From a virus, in the IMG/VR virus record IMGVR_UViG_3300006104_000013, positions 1 to 64,000 of that record: a stretch of 64,000 nt of DNA. One strand, 5' to 3'. Shown one piece after another: positions 38,880-47,400 of this stretch. The notes beneath the pieces are model-generated. The model was not told the DNA's origin. It made no database searches and saw only the letters and a list, made by a program, of their open reading frames with translations. The position numbers and the translations under genes were made by a program. Positions within the stretch are counted from its first letter, which is position 1. Each line of letters opens with the position of its first letter.

Positions 38880-39266
38880 ATGGCTAAAGCAAAAGAAGGT
38901 GTGGTTGCCCACGACAAGCCCGGCAAGGCTTACAATGCCCAGGGCTCCAACGTCGAACACGAAGCGGAAGAAAAGGCCGAACGCAAGCGCGGCGGTCACT
39001 GCGAACGTGCCGAAGGTGGCGCTGCCGAAGAAGGCGCTGAAGAACGCGCCCATGGCGGCGGTCTGGACGCCATGAAGAAGAAAAAGAAAAAGGAAGAAGG
39101 CAAGGCCGAGGGTGAACATAATCGCCCCCGCTTCGATCGCCCCGGCCGCAAGCGCGGCGGTGCCATCGGTGCCAACCTGACTCCCTTGTCCACGGCTGCC
39201 AAGATCACCCCGGCCGAAGGCCGTAAGGACGTCGATGGCGATCGTCTGGACGAAGAAGAAGGCTGA
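38880..39266 (+). CDS. Lys/Gly-rich virion accessory protein, 128 aa
   Basis: Highly charged: AKAKEGVVAHDKPGKAYNAQ, ERKRGGHCERAEGG, a KKKKKKEEGK run, EGEHNRPRFDRPGRKRGG and IGANLTPLSTAAKITPAEGR. Common phage family between capsid and connector genes; probably disordered and internal. The reading frame continues without another stop for 71 codons past its UGA (39264-39266), see the next entry. Confidence 0.6.
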   Translation: MAKAKEGVVAHDKPGKAYNAQGSNVEHEAEEKAERKRGGHCERAEGGAAEEGAEERAHGGGLDAMKKKKKKEEGKAEGEHNRPRFDRPGRKRGGAIGANLTPLSTAAKITPAEGRKDVDGDRLDEEEG

Positions 39267-39290
39267 AGAGGCAGGGCGTCAGGCGGGCGT

Positions 39291-39479
39291 CTGACATCCT
39301 CCGAACGGAATGCCCTACCTGGAAAAGAGTTCGCTCTCCCAGGTAGGCGCTACCCGATAGAGAATAAGAGCCATGCTCGCAACGCGCTCGCCAGAGTCAG
39401 CCAGCACGGCTCTCCAGAAGAAAAGGCCAAGGTCCGGGCCAAGGTTCACGCCAAATATCCGGACATCGGTGAGGAGTAG
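39291..39479 (+). CDS. SHARNALARVSQHG-family protein without a standard start codon
   Basis: Frame (same phase as the gene just upstream) encodes ERNALPGKEFALPGRRYPIE, SHARNALARVSQHGSPEEKA and KVHAKYPDIGEE, a well-conserved small phage protein family of about 60-70 residues that normally begins with Met a few residues before RxALP. Between the upstream UGA (39264) and this domain there is no ATG, GTG or TTG; only CTG at 39291 with AGGCGG before it. Either CTG initiation or UGA readthrough from the upstream gene would express it. The full open stretch is 39267-39479. Confidence 0.55.
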   Translation: MTSSERNALPGKEFALPGRRYPIENKSHARNALARVSQHGSPEEKAKVRAKVHAKYPDIGEE

Positions 39480-39482
39480 AAG

Positions 39483-40115
39483 ATGATCCCTGCAAGCGTT
39501 TCCATCGTTTTGGCGGCTGGTGTCGCTGCCGGGATCGTCGCCTCGAACACCCCTGCCGGTGCTGGGAACCTGACCATCGTCAGCGGCAAATACACTGCCG
39601 ATGCCCCGCGCCGCATTCTGATCACCTATGGCAATGAAGCCTCGAACCGGACGGTGAAGATCACTGGAACCGATCGCTATGGCAACTCCTTGGTGGAAAC
39701 CGTGACTGTGCCCCTTGGCGCTCCGGGATCCATCTACACTGCCAATGATTTTGCGACCGTTACTGTCGTGACCGTGGCTGGAGCCTGGACGACCAATATG
39801 ACGGTCGGCACCAACAACGTCGGCTCGACTCCCTGGATCGTCCCCAGCCTGCTCATCACCCCACAGCAGATCGCTGTGGCAGGCGTGAACGTCAGCGGCA
39901 CGGCGACATGGTCGGTCGAATATACCTATAACGACCCGAACAATCTGCCTTCGACTCTGACGACTCCGACGGTCTTTGCCCTGACTGCCTTGTCGGCGCA
40001 ATCGGCAACGAAGGATGGTACGTTCGCGCAGCCGGTGGCCGCTTATCGCTTGACCGTCACTTCCGGCCAAGGAACAGTTCGTCTGGATAGCCTGCAAGCT
40101 GGGCGTAACCAATAG
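39483..40115 (+). CDS. Beta-sandwich structural protein, 210 aa
   Basis: TADAPRRILITYGNEASNRT, VKITGTDRYGNSLVETVTVP and DFATVTVVTVAG form the same module as in the 439-residue protein at 37546. Ends AAYRLTVTSGQGTVRLDSLQ. Probably a head-tail or fibre-base component. Starts four bases after the previous stop. Confidence 0.6.
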   Translation: MIPASVSIVLAAGVAAGIVASNTPAGAGNLTIVSGKYTADAPRRILITYGNEASNRTVKITGTDRYGNSLVETVTVPLGAPGSIYTANDFATVTVVTVAGAWTTNMTVGTNNVGSTPWIVPSLLITPQQIAVAGVNVSGTATWSVEYTYNDPNNLPSTLTTPTVFALTALSAQSATKDGTFAQPVAAYRLTVTSGQGTVRLDSLQAGRNQ

Positions 40116-40124
40116 GAGGGCGGG

Positions 40125-41318
40125 ATGGCCTCTCCATCTGGCACAACGACTTTCTCACCAGCGTTCTCGGATATCCTTCTGGATGTGTTCTCGCGCATCC
40201 AAATCCGCCCATCTGAAATCACCGCCGATCATATGTGGCAGGCAAAGATGTCGGCCAATCTCATGTTGGCCGAGTGGGAGGTCCGCAACGGCCCGAACCT
40301 CTGGAAGATGGAAGAGGTCACGGTCCCGCTGCAACAGGGCGTCTCGTCTTATACGCTGCCCTCCACCACGGTCGGGATCCTCGATTATTTCATCCGGCAG
40401 TACCAGCTCACCAACACCGCAAACATTCCGGTATCGCTGACCACGTCGGCGGGCTTCACCAATGTCACGGTGGTGTGGCCAAATCACGGTCTCGTGCCGT
40501 CGAGCTGGATTTCGTTTGTGACTCCGATATCGATCGGCGGCCTGACGATCTATGGGACCTATCAGGTCCTGGCCGTCATCGACATCAACACCTTCATCAT
40601 CACGTCGGTCTATGCGGCATCGACGTCTGTATCTGGCGGCGGCGCTGTTCCGGTCTTCACGTCGAGCTATGGATCGACGACGATCAATGTGAACTTCGCC
40701 AACCACGGCCTTGTCGCCGGGCAGACCTTTGCCATCGGTGTCGCAACCTCCGTCGGCGGCGTGCCGCTGTCCGGGGCCTACAACGTGGCCAGCGTCATCG
40801 ACATCAACAATTTCACTATCGTTGCGGCCCAGGCCGGAGCATCAGCCACTGTCGCCGAGAATTCCGGCCTTGCCCAGATCCAGAGTCAGAGCGTTGCTGT
40901 CAGCCCGCTGGACAAGGTCATCAACCCGATTTCCCGGTCTGAGTATTCGGCAATCCCGAATAAGACGGACCAGGGGTTCCCGACCAGCATCTGGTTCAAT
41001 CGCCAGATTACGCCGGTGGTCAATCTCTGGTACGCCCCGGACTCCAACGGACCTTACGTCCTGCATATGTGGTGCCTCGTCCAGACCAACGATATCACGA
41101 CTCCGGGCGGTGTCGGCCTCGATGTGCCGTGGCGCTTCCTTGAAGCCTTTGCCCAGGGCATGGCCGCCAAGCTGGCGGTGAAATTCCCGCCCAAGGCCCC
41201 GAACACCATTGACCTCCAGATCAAATTGGCTGAACAATCTTGGTCGTTTGCATCCCAGCAGGATACAGAGGGAGCCCCGATGTATGTGACTCCGATGCTG
41301 AACTCATATTTTAGGTGA
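40125..41318 (+). CDS. Tail connector/adaptor with two inserted repeats, 397 aa
   Basis: Ends match a phage head-to-tail adaptor family: SDILLDVFSRIQIRPSEITA, MLAEWEVRNGPNLWKMEEVT, then ISRSEYSAIPNKTDQGFPTS, RQITPVVNLWYAPDSNGPYV, AKLAVKFPP. Between them two beta modules repeat: PNHGLVPSSWISFVTPISIG...GTYQVLAVIDINTFII and ANHGLVAGQTFAIGVATSVG...GAYNVASVIDINNFTI. The inserts may decorate the connector. GAGGGCGGG precedes the ATG. Confidence 0.7.
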   Translation: MASPSGTTTFSPAFSDILLDVFSRIQIRPSEITADHMWQAKMSANLMLAEWEVRNGPNLWKMEEVTVPLQQGVSSYTLPSTTVGILDYFIRQYQLTNTANIPVSLTTSAGFTNVTVVWPNHGLVPSSWISFVTPISIGGLTIYGTYQVLAVIDINTFIITSVYAASTSVSGGGAVPVFTSSYGSTTINVNFANHGLVAGQTFAIGVATSVGGVPLSGAYNVASVIDINNFTIVAAQAGASATVAENSGLAQIQSQSVAVSPLDKVINPISRSEYSAIPNKTDQGFPTSIWFNRQITPVVNLWYAPDSNGPYVLHMWCLVQTNDITTPGGVGLDVPWRFLEAFAQGMAAKLAVKFPPKAPNTIDLQIKLAEQSWSFASQQDTEGAPMYVTPMLNSYFR

Positions 41319-41322
41319 TGTG

Positions 41323-41643
41323 ATGGCCTGGAGACCGCACGGAAAAGCACGGGTTAATGCGCGATCGCCATCGGCGTTTGCGATCTGTGACCGCTGTGGG
41401 TTTCTGCATAATCATTGCGATCTATCCTGGGAGTTCGACTGGCGCGGCCCACAGCTTACTAATCTGCGCATCCTGGTGTGCAGGAAGTGTAAGGACCGGC
41501 CGCAAGAGCAGAACCGCCCGAAGATCACACCTCCAGATCCCGTGCCGATCCAGAACCCGCGTATCGAGCAGTACAGCTCAGATAATGTGGGGATTACCAG
41601 AATTCAGGCGTCGATCCCGCCGACTTACATTGAGGATGAATGA
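41323..41643 (+). CDS. Zinc-ribbon virion protein, 106 aa
   Basis: CDRCGFLHNHCDLSWEFDWR and LVCRKCKD give a C4-type ribbon with LRILVCRKC. A family in similar phages (CDRCGFxYxxxDLxWQxDW) sits beside the adaptor gene. Pro-rich C-terminus (ITPPDPVPIQNPRIEQY) may reach into neighbouring subunits. Stop overlaps the next ATG. Confidence 0.65.
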   Translation: MAWRPHGKARVNARSPSAFAICDRCGFLHNHCDLSWEFDWRGPQLTNLRILVCRKCKDRPQEQNRPKITPPDPVPIQNPRIEQYSSDNVGITRIQASIPPTYIEDE

Positions 41644-42365
41644 TGCAGTATTCCGACCTCGTCACAGCCCTCGTTGTCGAGCTGGCGATCTGCTCGACGT
41701 CAGACCCGGCGTTTTTGCCAGCCACCGCGACTCCGACTCCGGATGCGAACTTCAACGCCATCTTGCCACGGTGCATCGAGTACACCGAGAATCGTATCCA
41801 GCGCGACATCGACTTTGTCGATACGACCGTCTCGAAGACGGGGACGATGACGGCCAACACCCGGACTCTGACGCTGAACCCCGCCACCCAGGGGACGTTC
41901 ATTGTTCCGCAGCAGCTTTGCGCCGTGGTGTCTGGTGCCCGCCAACCCCCGATGACGTTTGTCACTCGCGAGTTTCTTGACGCGGCATGGCCCAGTGAAA
42001 TCGGGACCGGAGTCCCGACATATTGGACCCTGGTTGGGCAAACCGATATCTTGGTCGGGCAGGCCCCGGATATGGCCTATGGCTATGAACTGACCGGATC
42101 CCAGCGCTTCATTCAGTTGTCCCTGACCAACCCGACGAATTTCATCTCCATAAACATGCCGGAATTATATCTGGCGGCCGCCATGGTCTTTATGACCGGG
42201 CACCAACGAGATTGGGGTGCGCAAGCCGATGACCCCAAGATGGCGATGTCCTGGGAGAACAATTACCAGACGCTCAAGGCAGGGACCAGCTCCGAGGAGA
42301 TGCGGAAGATATTCCGTGGGGTCAACAATACGACAGACCTGCCGAGCCCGCTGTCACCGCCGTAA
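41640..42365 (+). CDS. Phage adaptor protein (gp13-like), 241 aa
   Basis: MMQYSDLVTALVVELAICST, RCIEYTENRIQRDIDFVDTT and FNxSLPxLYL-like INMPELYLAAAMVFMTGHQR, then the helix WENNYQTLKAGTSSEEMRKI. This matches phage adaptor proteins that dock on the portal and begin the tail. Coupled to the zinc-ribbon gene. Confidence 0.7.
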   Translation: MMQYSDLVTALVVELAICSTSDPAFLPATATPTPDANFNAILPRCIEYTENRIQRDIDFVDTTVSKTGTMTANTRTLTLNPATQGTFIVPQQLCAVVSGARQPPMTFVTREFLDAAWPSEIGTGVPTYWTLVGQTDILVGQAPDMAYGYELTGSQRFIQLSLTNPTNFISINMPELYLAAAMVFMTGHQRDWGAQADDPKMAMSWENNYQTLKAGTSSEEMRKIFRGVNNTTDLPSPLSPP

Positions 42366-42414
42366 TTGCACGACTCTGCGTTTTGTGTTTTATTGAGAGT
42401 CCGAAGGGGACGTC

Positions 42415-43068
42415 ATGCCACTTAAACCTGGAACATCGAACAAGGTCAAAAGCGATAATATCCGTGAGATGATCAATGCAGGTCATCCCAGGGATCAGTC
42501 GATCGCCGCCGCCATGCGCGAAGCTGACCAGAGTCGGAAGAAGCGTGCCGCCGGTGGATCGACACTGGCCCCCATGACCGCCGAGCCAGCCATCTTCGGA
42601 TTGGTGAATTCCACAGTCCCGGGCCGGACGGATCGCCACAACACGACTCTTCCCCATGGATCATACGTCCTCCCCGCCGACATCGTCTCAGGCATGGGCG
42701 AGGGCAATACCATGGCTGGGGCAAAAGTTGTCCGGCAAATGTTTTCTACCGGGCCGCACGGCGTCCCGATAAACCACACCCAGCGACAGAATACGATCCC
42801 AGGCGCAGCATCAAACCCGATGGTGCGCCATCACTATGCGCAGGGTGGCGAAGGCAGCGGCGTTCCGTGTGTCATCGCTGGTGGTGAGTTCGTACTGACC
42901 CCGGAAGAGGTCGCCTACAGCCCGCGTGCCGGTGCTGGCGACCCGAACAAGCCGGAAGATTTCCAGAAGTATCTGGATCGTGGGCATAAGGTCTTGGATG
43001 CTTTCGTTGTTGCCCGCCGAAAGATGGACATCAAGACAATTTCAAAACTTCCCGGACCTGTAAAATAG
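42415..43068 (+). CDS. Conserved virion protein with MPLKPGTS start, 217 aa
   Basis: N-terminus MPLKPGTSNKVKSDNIREMI, then GHPRDQSIAAAMREADQ, is a widespread phage signature (MPLKxGxSxxxxSxNIxxExxxGxPxxQAxAIA). It continues with LPHGSYVLPADIVSGMGEGN and QGGEGSGVPCVIAGGEFVLTP. Probably an internal or connector-associated protein. TTGCAC (42366-42371), 17 bases, TTTATT upstream is a weak promoter candidate. Confidence 0.65.
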   Translation: MPLKPGTSNKVKSDNIREMINAGHPRDQSIAAAMREADQSRKKRAAGGSTLAPMTAEPAIFGLVNSTVPGRTDRHNTTLPHGSYVLPADIVSGMGEGNTMAGAKVVRQMFSTGPHGVPINHTQRQNTIPGAASNPMVRHHYAQGGEGSGVPCVIAGGEFVLTPEEVAYSPRAGAGDPNKPEDFQKYLDRGHKVLDAFVVARRKMDIKTISKLPGPVK

Positions 43069-43077
43069 GAGACTATC

Positions 43078-43326
43078 ATGGCGACGACGCCCGAAATTGA
43101 AGCCTTTGACGCTATTTTTGACCTGACCAATCCCCTGTTGCCCCCGATGTTCGTCGAAGGTTTGGCCATCGTGCGCGGCAATCTGCTGGAAAAGGCCCTG
43201 GCCGCCGCCAACCCGGCCCCTGTCGAATCCCCCGCCCCGGCTCCCGAGCCGACTCCGGAGCCGACTCCCGAACCGGTCGTCGAGGCAGCCCCCGTCGAAG
43301 AGGCCGCCCCCGAAGCGGTGGCTTAA
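43078..43326 (+). CDS. Hypothetical protein with Pro/Glu-rich tail, 82 aa
   Basis: Helical first half (ATTPEIEAFDAIFDLTNPLL), second half a PAPEPTPEPTPEP repeat rich in acidic residues, likely extended. Good RBS AGGAGAC. Not recognised. Confidence 0.55.
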   Translation: MATTPEIEAFDAIFDLTNPLLPPMFVEGLAIVRGNLLEKALAAANPAPVESPAPAPEPTPEPTPEPVVEAAPVEEAAPEAVA

Positions 43327-43328
43327 TT

Positions 43329-43802
43329 ATGGCCGCAGTGGTTGACGTCGCCGACGCCAGCGACTGCGCCGAGGTCATCGACCTCCTGCGTATGAAGCAT
43401 GGGGAAGATGGCCTGGGTCGTTTCAGTGAAGAACGCGCTCACGAATCAGTGGTTCGTGGCGCGGTCACGAAGAACATGGCCCGTATCGGCGTGATCCGTG
43501 GGAAGACCCGCATCGAGGCCACCGTCGGCCTTTTTGTCGATCGCCCCTTCGACTCCATCGACCAGTATCTGTTTGACCGGTGGCTGTTCGTCCACCCCGA
43601 TAACCGCCGGTCTGAACATGCCAAGGACCTGATCATCTGGTCAAAGAAGATCGCCCTGTGCCTGGGTGTCCCCCTGGTGCTGACCACCATCGTCAATCAG
43701 ACGACGGCGAATAAGGCCAAGCTCTACGAGCGTCAGATGCCCGAGGGTGGCAAAATCTTCGTGTTCAATCCGATCCTTGAACTGCAAAGACAAACCGCTT
43801 AG
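43329..43802 (+). CDS. GNAT-like acetyltransferase, 157 aa
   Basis: GNAT order: front helix DASDCAEVIDLLRMKHGEDG, strands EATVGLFVD, then YLFDRWLFVHPDNRRSEHAK (acetyl-CoA-binding loop R-x-x-S/G-x-A in modified form) and TTIVNQTTANKAKLYERQM. Phages of this kind often carry one or two GNAT proteins before the internal virion proteins. Target unknown. The second GNAT follows 95 bases later. Confidence 0.55.
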   Translation: MAAVVDVADASDCAEVIDLLRMKHGEDGLGRFSEERAHESVVRGAVTKNMARIGVIRGKTRIEATVGLFVDRPFDSIDQYLFDRWLFVHPDNRRSEHAKDLIIWSKKIALCLGVPLVLTTIVNQTTANKAKLYERQMPEGGKIFVFNPILELQRQTA

Positions 43803-43897
43803 TATCCGCAGTGACTTCCCGACGTGCCGTTGGGCTTTATATTTCGCCGGTTCCTTTACGAAGCTCGTGACCGAACTTAAACGCTGGGCGGGATTTG

Positions 43898-44404
43898 ATG
43901 CTTAACGGCACCGACTACCACTTCAAGACTCCGAAGCCTGACAACGTCCGCATCGCTACGAAGCTGGACGAACCCGCTTTGTTTGACCTCTTGTGGAACG
44001 GTCTCCACGACTCCAACGACATGGGCTATGGCCGCTCTCACCGCAAGGTGTGGGAGCATATCAATGCGACCTGCCGTGGCGAGAAGGGGATTGCCGGAGT
44101 CATCTATGAAGGCCCCAAGATGGTGGCCAGCGTTGGCATCGTTGCATCCCAGTTTTGGTATTCGGACGTCTGGTTTCTGTCAGAGGTCTGGATGATTGTC
44201 CTCCCGGAATACCGGTCGAAGGGCTATGCCGATGATCTGTTCAATTTTGCCAAGTGGCACCGTGAGGACATGGAGCGGCTAACCGGTCAGGAATATGACC
44301 TGGAATGCTCTGTAATCAGTAACCGCCGTCTTGAGGCCAAGGAGCGTCTGTGGGCGACAAAGGGCCGGAAGATCGGCGCATCCTTTATGATCGATAGGGA
44401 CTAA
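43898..44404 (+). CDS. GNAT-like acetyltransferase, 168 aa
   Basis: ATG at 43898 with GGGCGGG. VRIATKLDEPALFDLLWNGL at the front, EVWMIVLPEYRSKGYADDLF (beta4 plus acetyl-CoA loop RxxG/SxGxA as RSKGYA) and CSVISNRRLEAKERLW at the end. A better GNAT match than its neighbour. The two are only weakly similar, suggesting old duplication. Substrate unknown; virion packaging is possible from position. Confidence 0.6.
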   Translation: MLNGTDYHFKTPKPDNVRIATKLDEPALFDLLWNGLHDSNDMGYGRSHRKVWEHINATCRGEKGIAGVIYEGPKMVASVGIVASQFWYSDVWFLSEVWMIVLPEYRSKGYADDLFNFAKWHREDMERLTGQEYDLECSVISNRRLEAKERLWATKGRKIGASFMIDRD

Positions 44405-44405
44405 A

Positions 44406-47400
44406 ATGGGAAAAGGCGGCGGCAGCGGTGGCGGCACAAACACGGTATCTCAATCGGCTCCGCCGACAGCGGTCCTTAACGCATACCAATCGATTAATAA
44501 TCAGGCCCAGGCCCAAGCGTCTGCTCCGCTGAATCAGTATGCCGGAGCGACGATCGCCGGGTTCACCCCGCAGCAAATGCAGGGGTATCAGACCACACAG
44601 CAAGATCAGGGCGTCCAAAACCCCTATATCAACGCGGCTGCCCAGCTTTATGGCGACGTCGGCAACCAGATCAATGTACCCCAGTTCAGTGGGTATCAGG
44701 TCGGCCAGTATATGAGTCCGTACACCCAGAGCGTGGTGAATGCGACCGGTCAGCAGTTCGCAAATCAGAACGCCCAGCAAGATCAACAATTGCTCGGAAG
44801 CACGATTCAGCAAGGAGCCTTTGGTGGGGACCGCGAAGCGATCGCTCGGGCGGCACTGGCCGGACAGCAGCAGGTATCGCAGGCCCCGACGATTGCCGGA
44901 CTCTACAATACCGGCTATGGCCAAGCCCTGAACGAGTTCAATAACCAGCAGAACGTCAACGTCAACGCCCAGACGACGGGTGATTGGCTGGCGTCGAACG
45001 CCGCCGCCGGACTCTCTGGGCTTGGCAGCGCCGCCGCGAATGGGCTCTCCACTCAGGCCGGAGCCCAGACTGCGGCCGGGGCACAGCAGCAGCAACTGAG
45101 CCAGGAACAACTCAACGTCCCATATCAGAACTTCGAGCAGGCCCAGGCATTCCCCTATCAACAGATCGGCTGGAATTCCAACATCGCCGAGTCGATGGGG
45201 GCTGGATCTGGCGGGACATCGACGACGTCGCAGCCGGGAGCATCTCTTGGTGCGACGATCGGCGCGTCAGCGATCGGTCTAGGCGGCATTGCCGGAGCCA
45301 CTGGCGGCTTTGGTAACGGTGGCTGGCTCTATGATAACGGATCGAGTGCTGGCGGGCTATTGAATAGCGCAGGATCATCGATCGGCCAGGGATTGAGCAA
45401 TATCGGCCTTGCAAAAGGTGGCGGGATTAAAGAATACCATGGGTTTGGCGGGATGGCGGCGAGCGGCATCCCTGGCACCGGAAACGGCGACACGTCTGGA
45501 TTCCTGGCTGATGGTGGTCGAGTCGGGCTGGCTGGTGGCGGCACAATGATGGCTGGCATGACCGGGCTCGGCAATATGAAGCAATACGGGACAAGCATGT
45601 CCACGAGTACCGGTCCTGGTCCAAGTGCAGGAGTCCAGCTCCAAAAGGCTGCCGGTGATATCGGGTCCATTAGAAATGCGTATGGTTTGGCCAATTCAAT
45701 CTATCAAGGGGCAATCTCGAACCAGCTCGGACTTGACGCTGCCGGGAACGCCGTCGGTGCTGGATCTGCATGGACTGGAAGCACTGCTGGTTTGGGTGGG
45801 GCCAATATCGGCGAAGGCGTTGGACAGCTATCATCTGGGTTCACCAACATTGGTAGCTTCGGCGGGTCAGCGAGTGGCGTTGGAACCGCTGCCGAAGCGG
45901 CTGGAACTGCCGCAGAAACAGCCGGGACTGCGGCTGAAGCCGGAACAGCAGCGTCATCCATGGCTGGTGGTGCTGGAACTGTAAGCGAAGGGTTGGGTGA
46001 GTTCATCCCCCTTATTTTTGCGAAGGATGGCGGCCGGATTGGGCTGGCTGGTGGTGGATTGCCGACAACGCAGGGAACGACCGAGGACGGAGTGCCACAA
46101 GGTGGAACGGATGCAATCTCGCCGTTCATTCCGAACAACAGCAACCCGTTCACCATCGTTGGGAAAAGCGCCTATGCCCCCCACGTCGGTGGCCACGGGG
46201 TCGGGATTCCTGCCCCACCGGCACCTACGCATCAAGACCCCATCAAGCAGGCAGTTGAAATGGCCAGCTCACTTGGGAAGGCGATCGGAAGCCAGAAAAA
46301 TACTGGCGACGGCAAGCCGACTCCGGGAACACCGTGGAGCGGCAGCACAGCGAGTCTGACTGGGCAAAACACTGGCGATGGTGTCGCCCCTGGGTATGGC
46401 TCTCCCATGGGGGCACCGGGGCAGTCTCAGTTTACGAGCCCGGATCAACCGGCCCAGGGAGTTTCCCAAAATGCAGCCCCGGCGAACATGTCCAATGGAT
46501 TTACGGGGCCGAGCACTCTCCCCGCCATTCCTGGCGTGAGCCAGACCTATAAAGAAGGCGGCCGGGTCGGACTCGCCAATGGCGGAAGCAACGCAGGCGT
46601 CAGCCAGGGGTGGAATGCCGGACAGGCACAAGGCGTTCAGACGCATGCTCCAGTGCAGCAGCAATATAGCGGATACCATCCCAGCATGGGATTCGGCGGT
46701 TGGGGAATGCCGCAATCTCAGCGGGGATACCAAATGCCGCAAGGCTATATGGGGTATCAAGCCCCAGCAGTTGGCGCGTCACCGTGGCTCTCTGGCTCTC
46801 TGGTGAACCAACGCGGAATCGCCATTCCGCAGCTTGAGACTGGTGGATATGGACCTCAAGGGCAGAACCTGTATGGGTATGCGGCTCCGTCTAGGGCGAA
46901 TTTGAATTCGTCTATGATGCAGAATTATGCAGCACCGAACACGGGAACTCTTCCGTATTACTCGACATCGTATGGTGTGCTGACCCCAGCATCGATCCAC
47001 AATGGCGTTAGCCAGTACGCCTACAGCGCCCCGACAACAACATTGGTTGGCAAAGGGCAAAATGCCATTCCGCAACAGCCGATGAATGCAACGCCTTTTG
47101 GTGCTCCTGATGGGTCTACTGTCGGTCAGATTTCGCAGGCTGATATTTTTCGCGCCGAATTGAATGGAACAAGCGGTAACGCGAACCCGCTCGTCTATCA
47201 AAACGGAAATCCGATTGGTTGGCTCAACGGATCGAATTACCAGAAGGGCAACCCTGGGCTTCAGGCGGACACGTCGCAATCCTCGTCTCCTGGCGGAAAG
47301 CTTTCTACCGGAGGCGCTGTTACGCCCTATGAGAAAATCCGTAAGAACCGTGATACCGGAGGCTCGACCAATGCCGAACCGACTCCAGAACAACAGGTAA

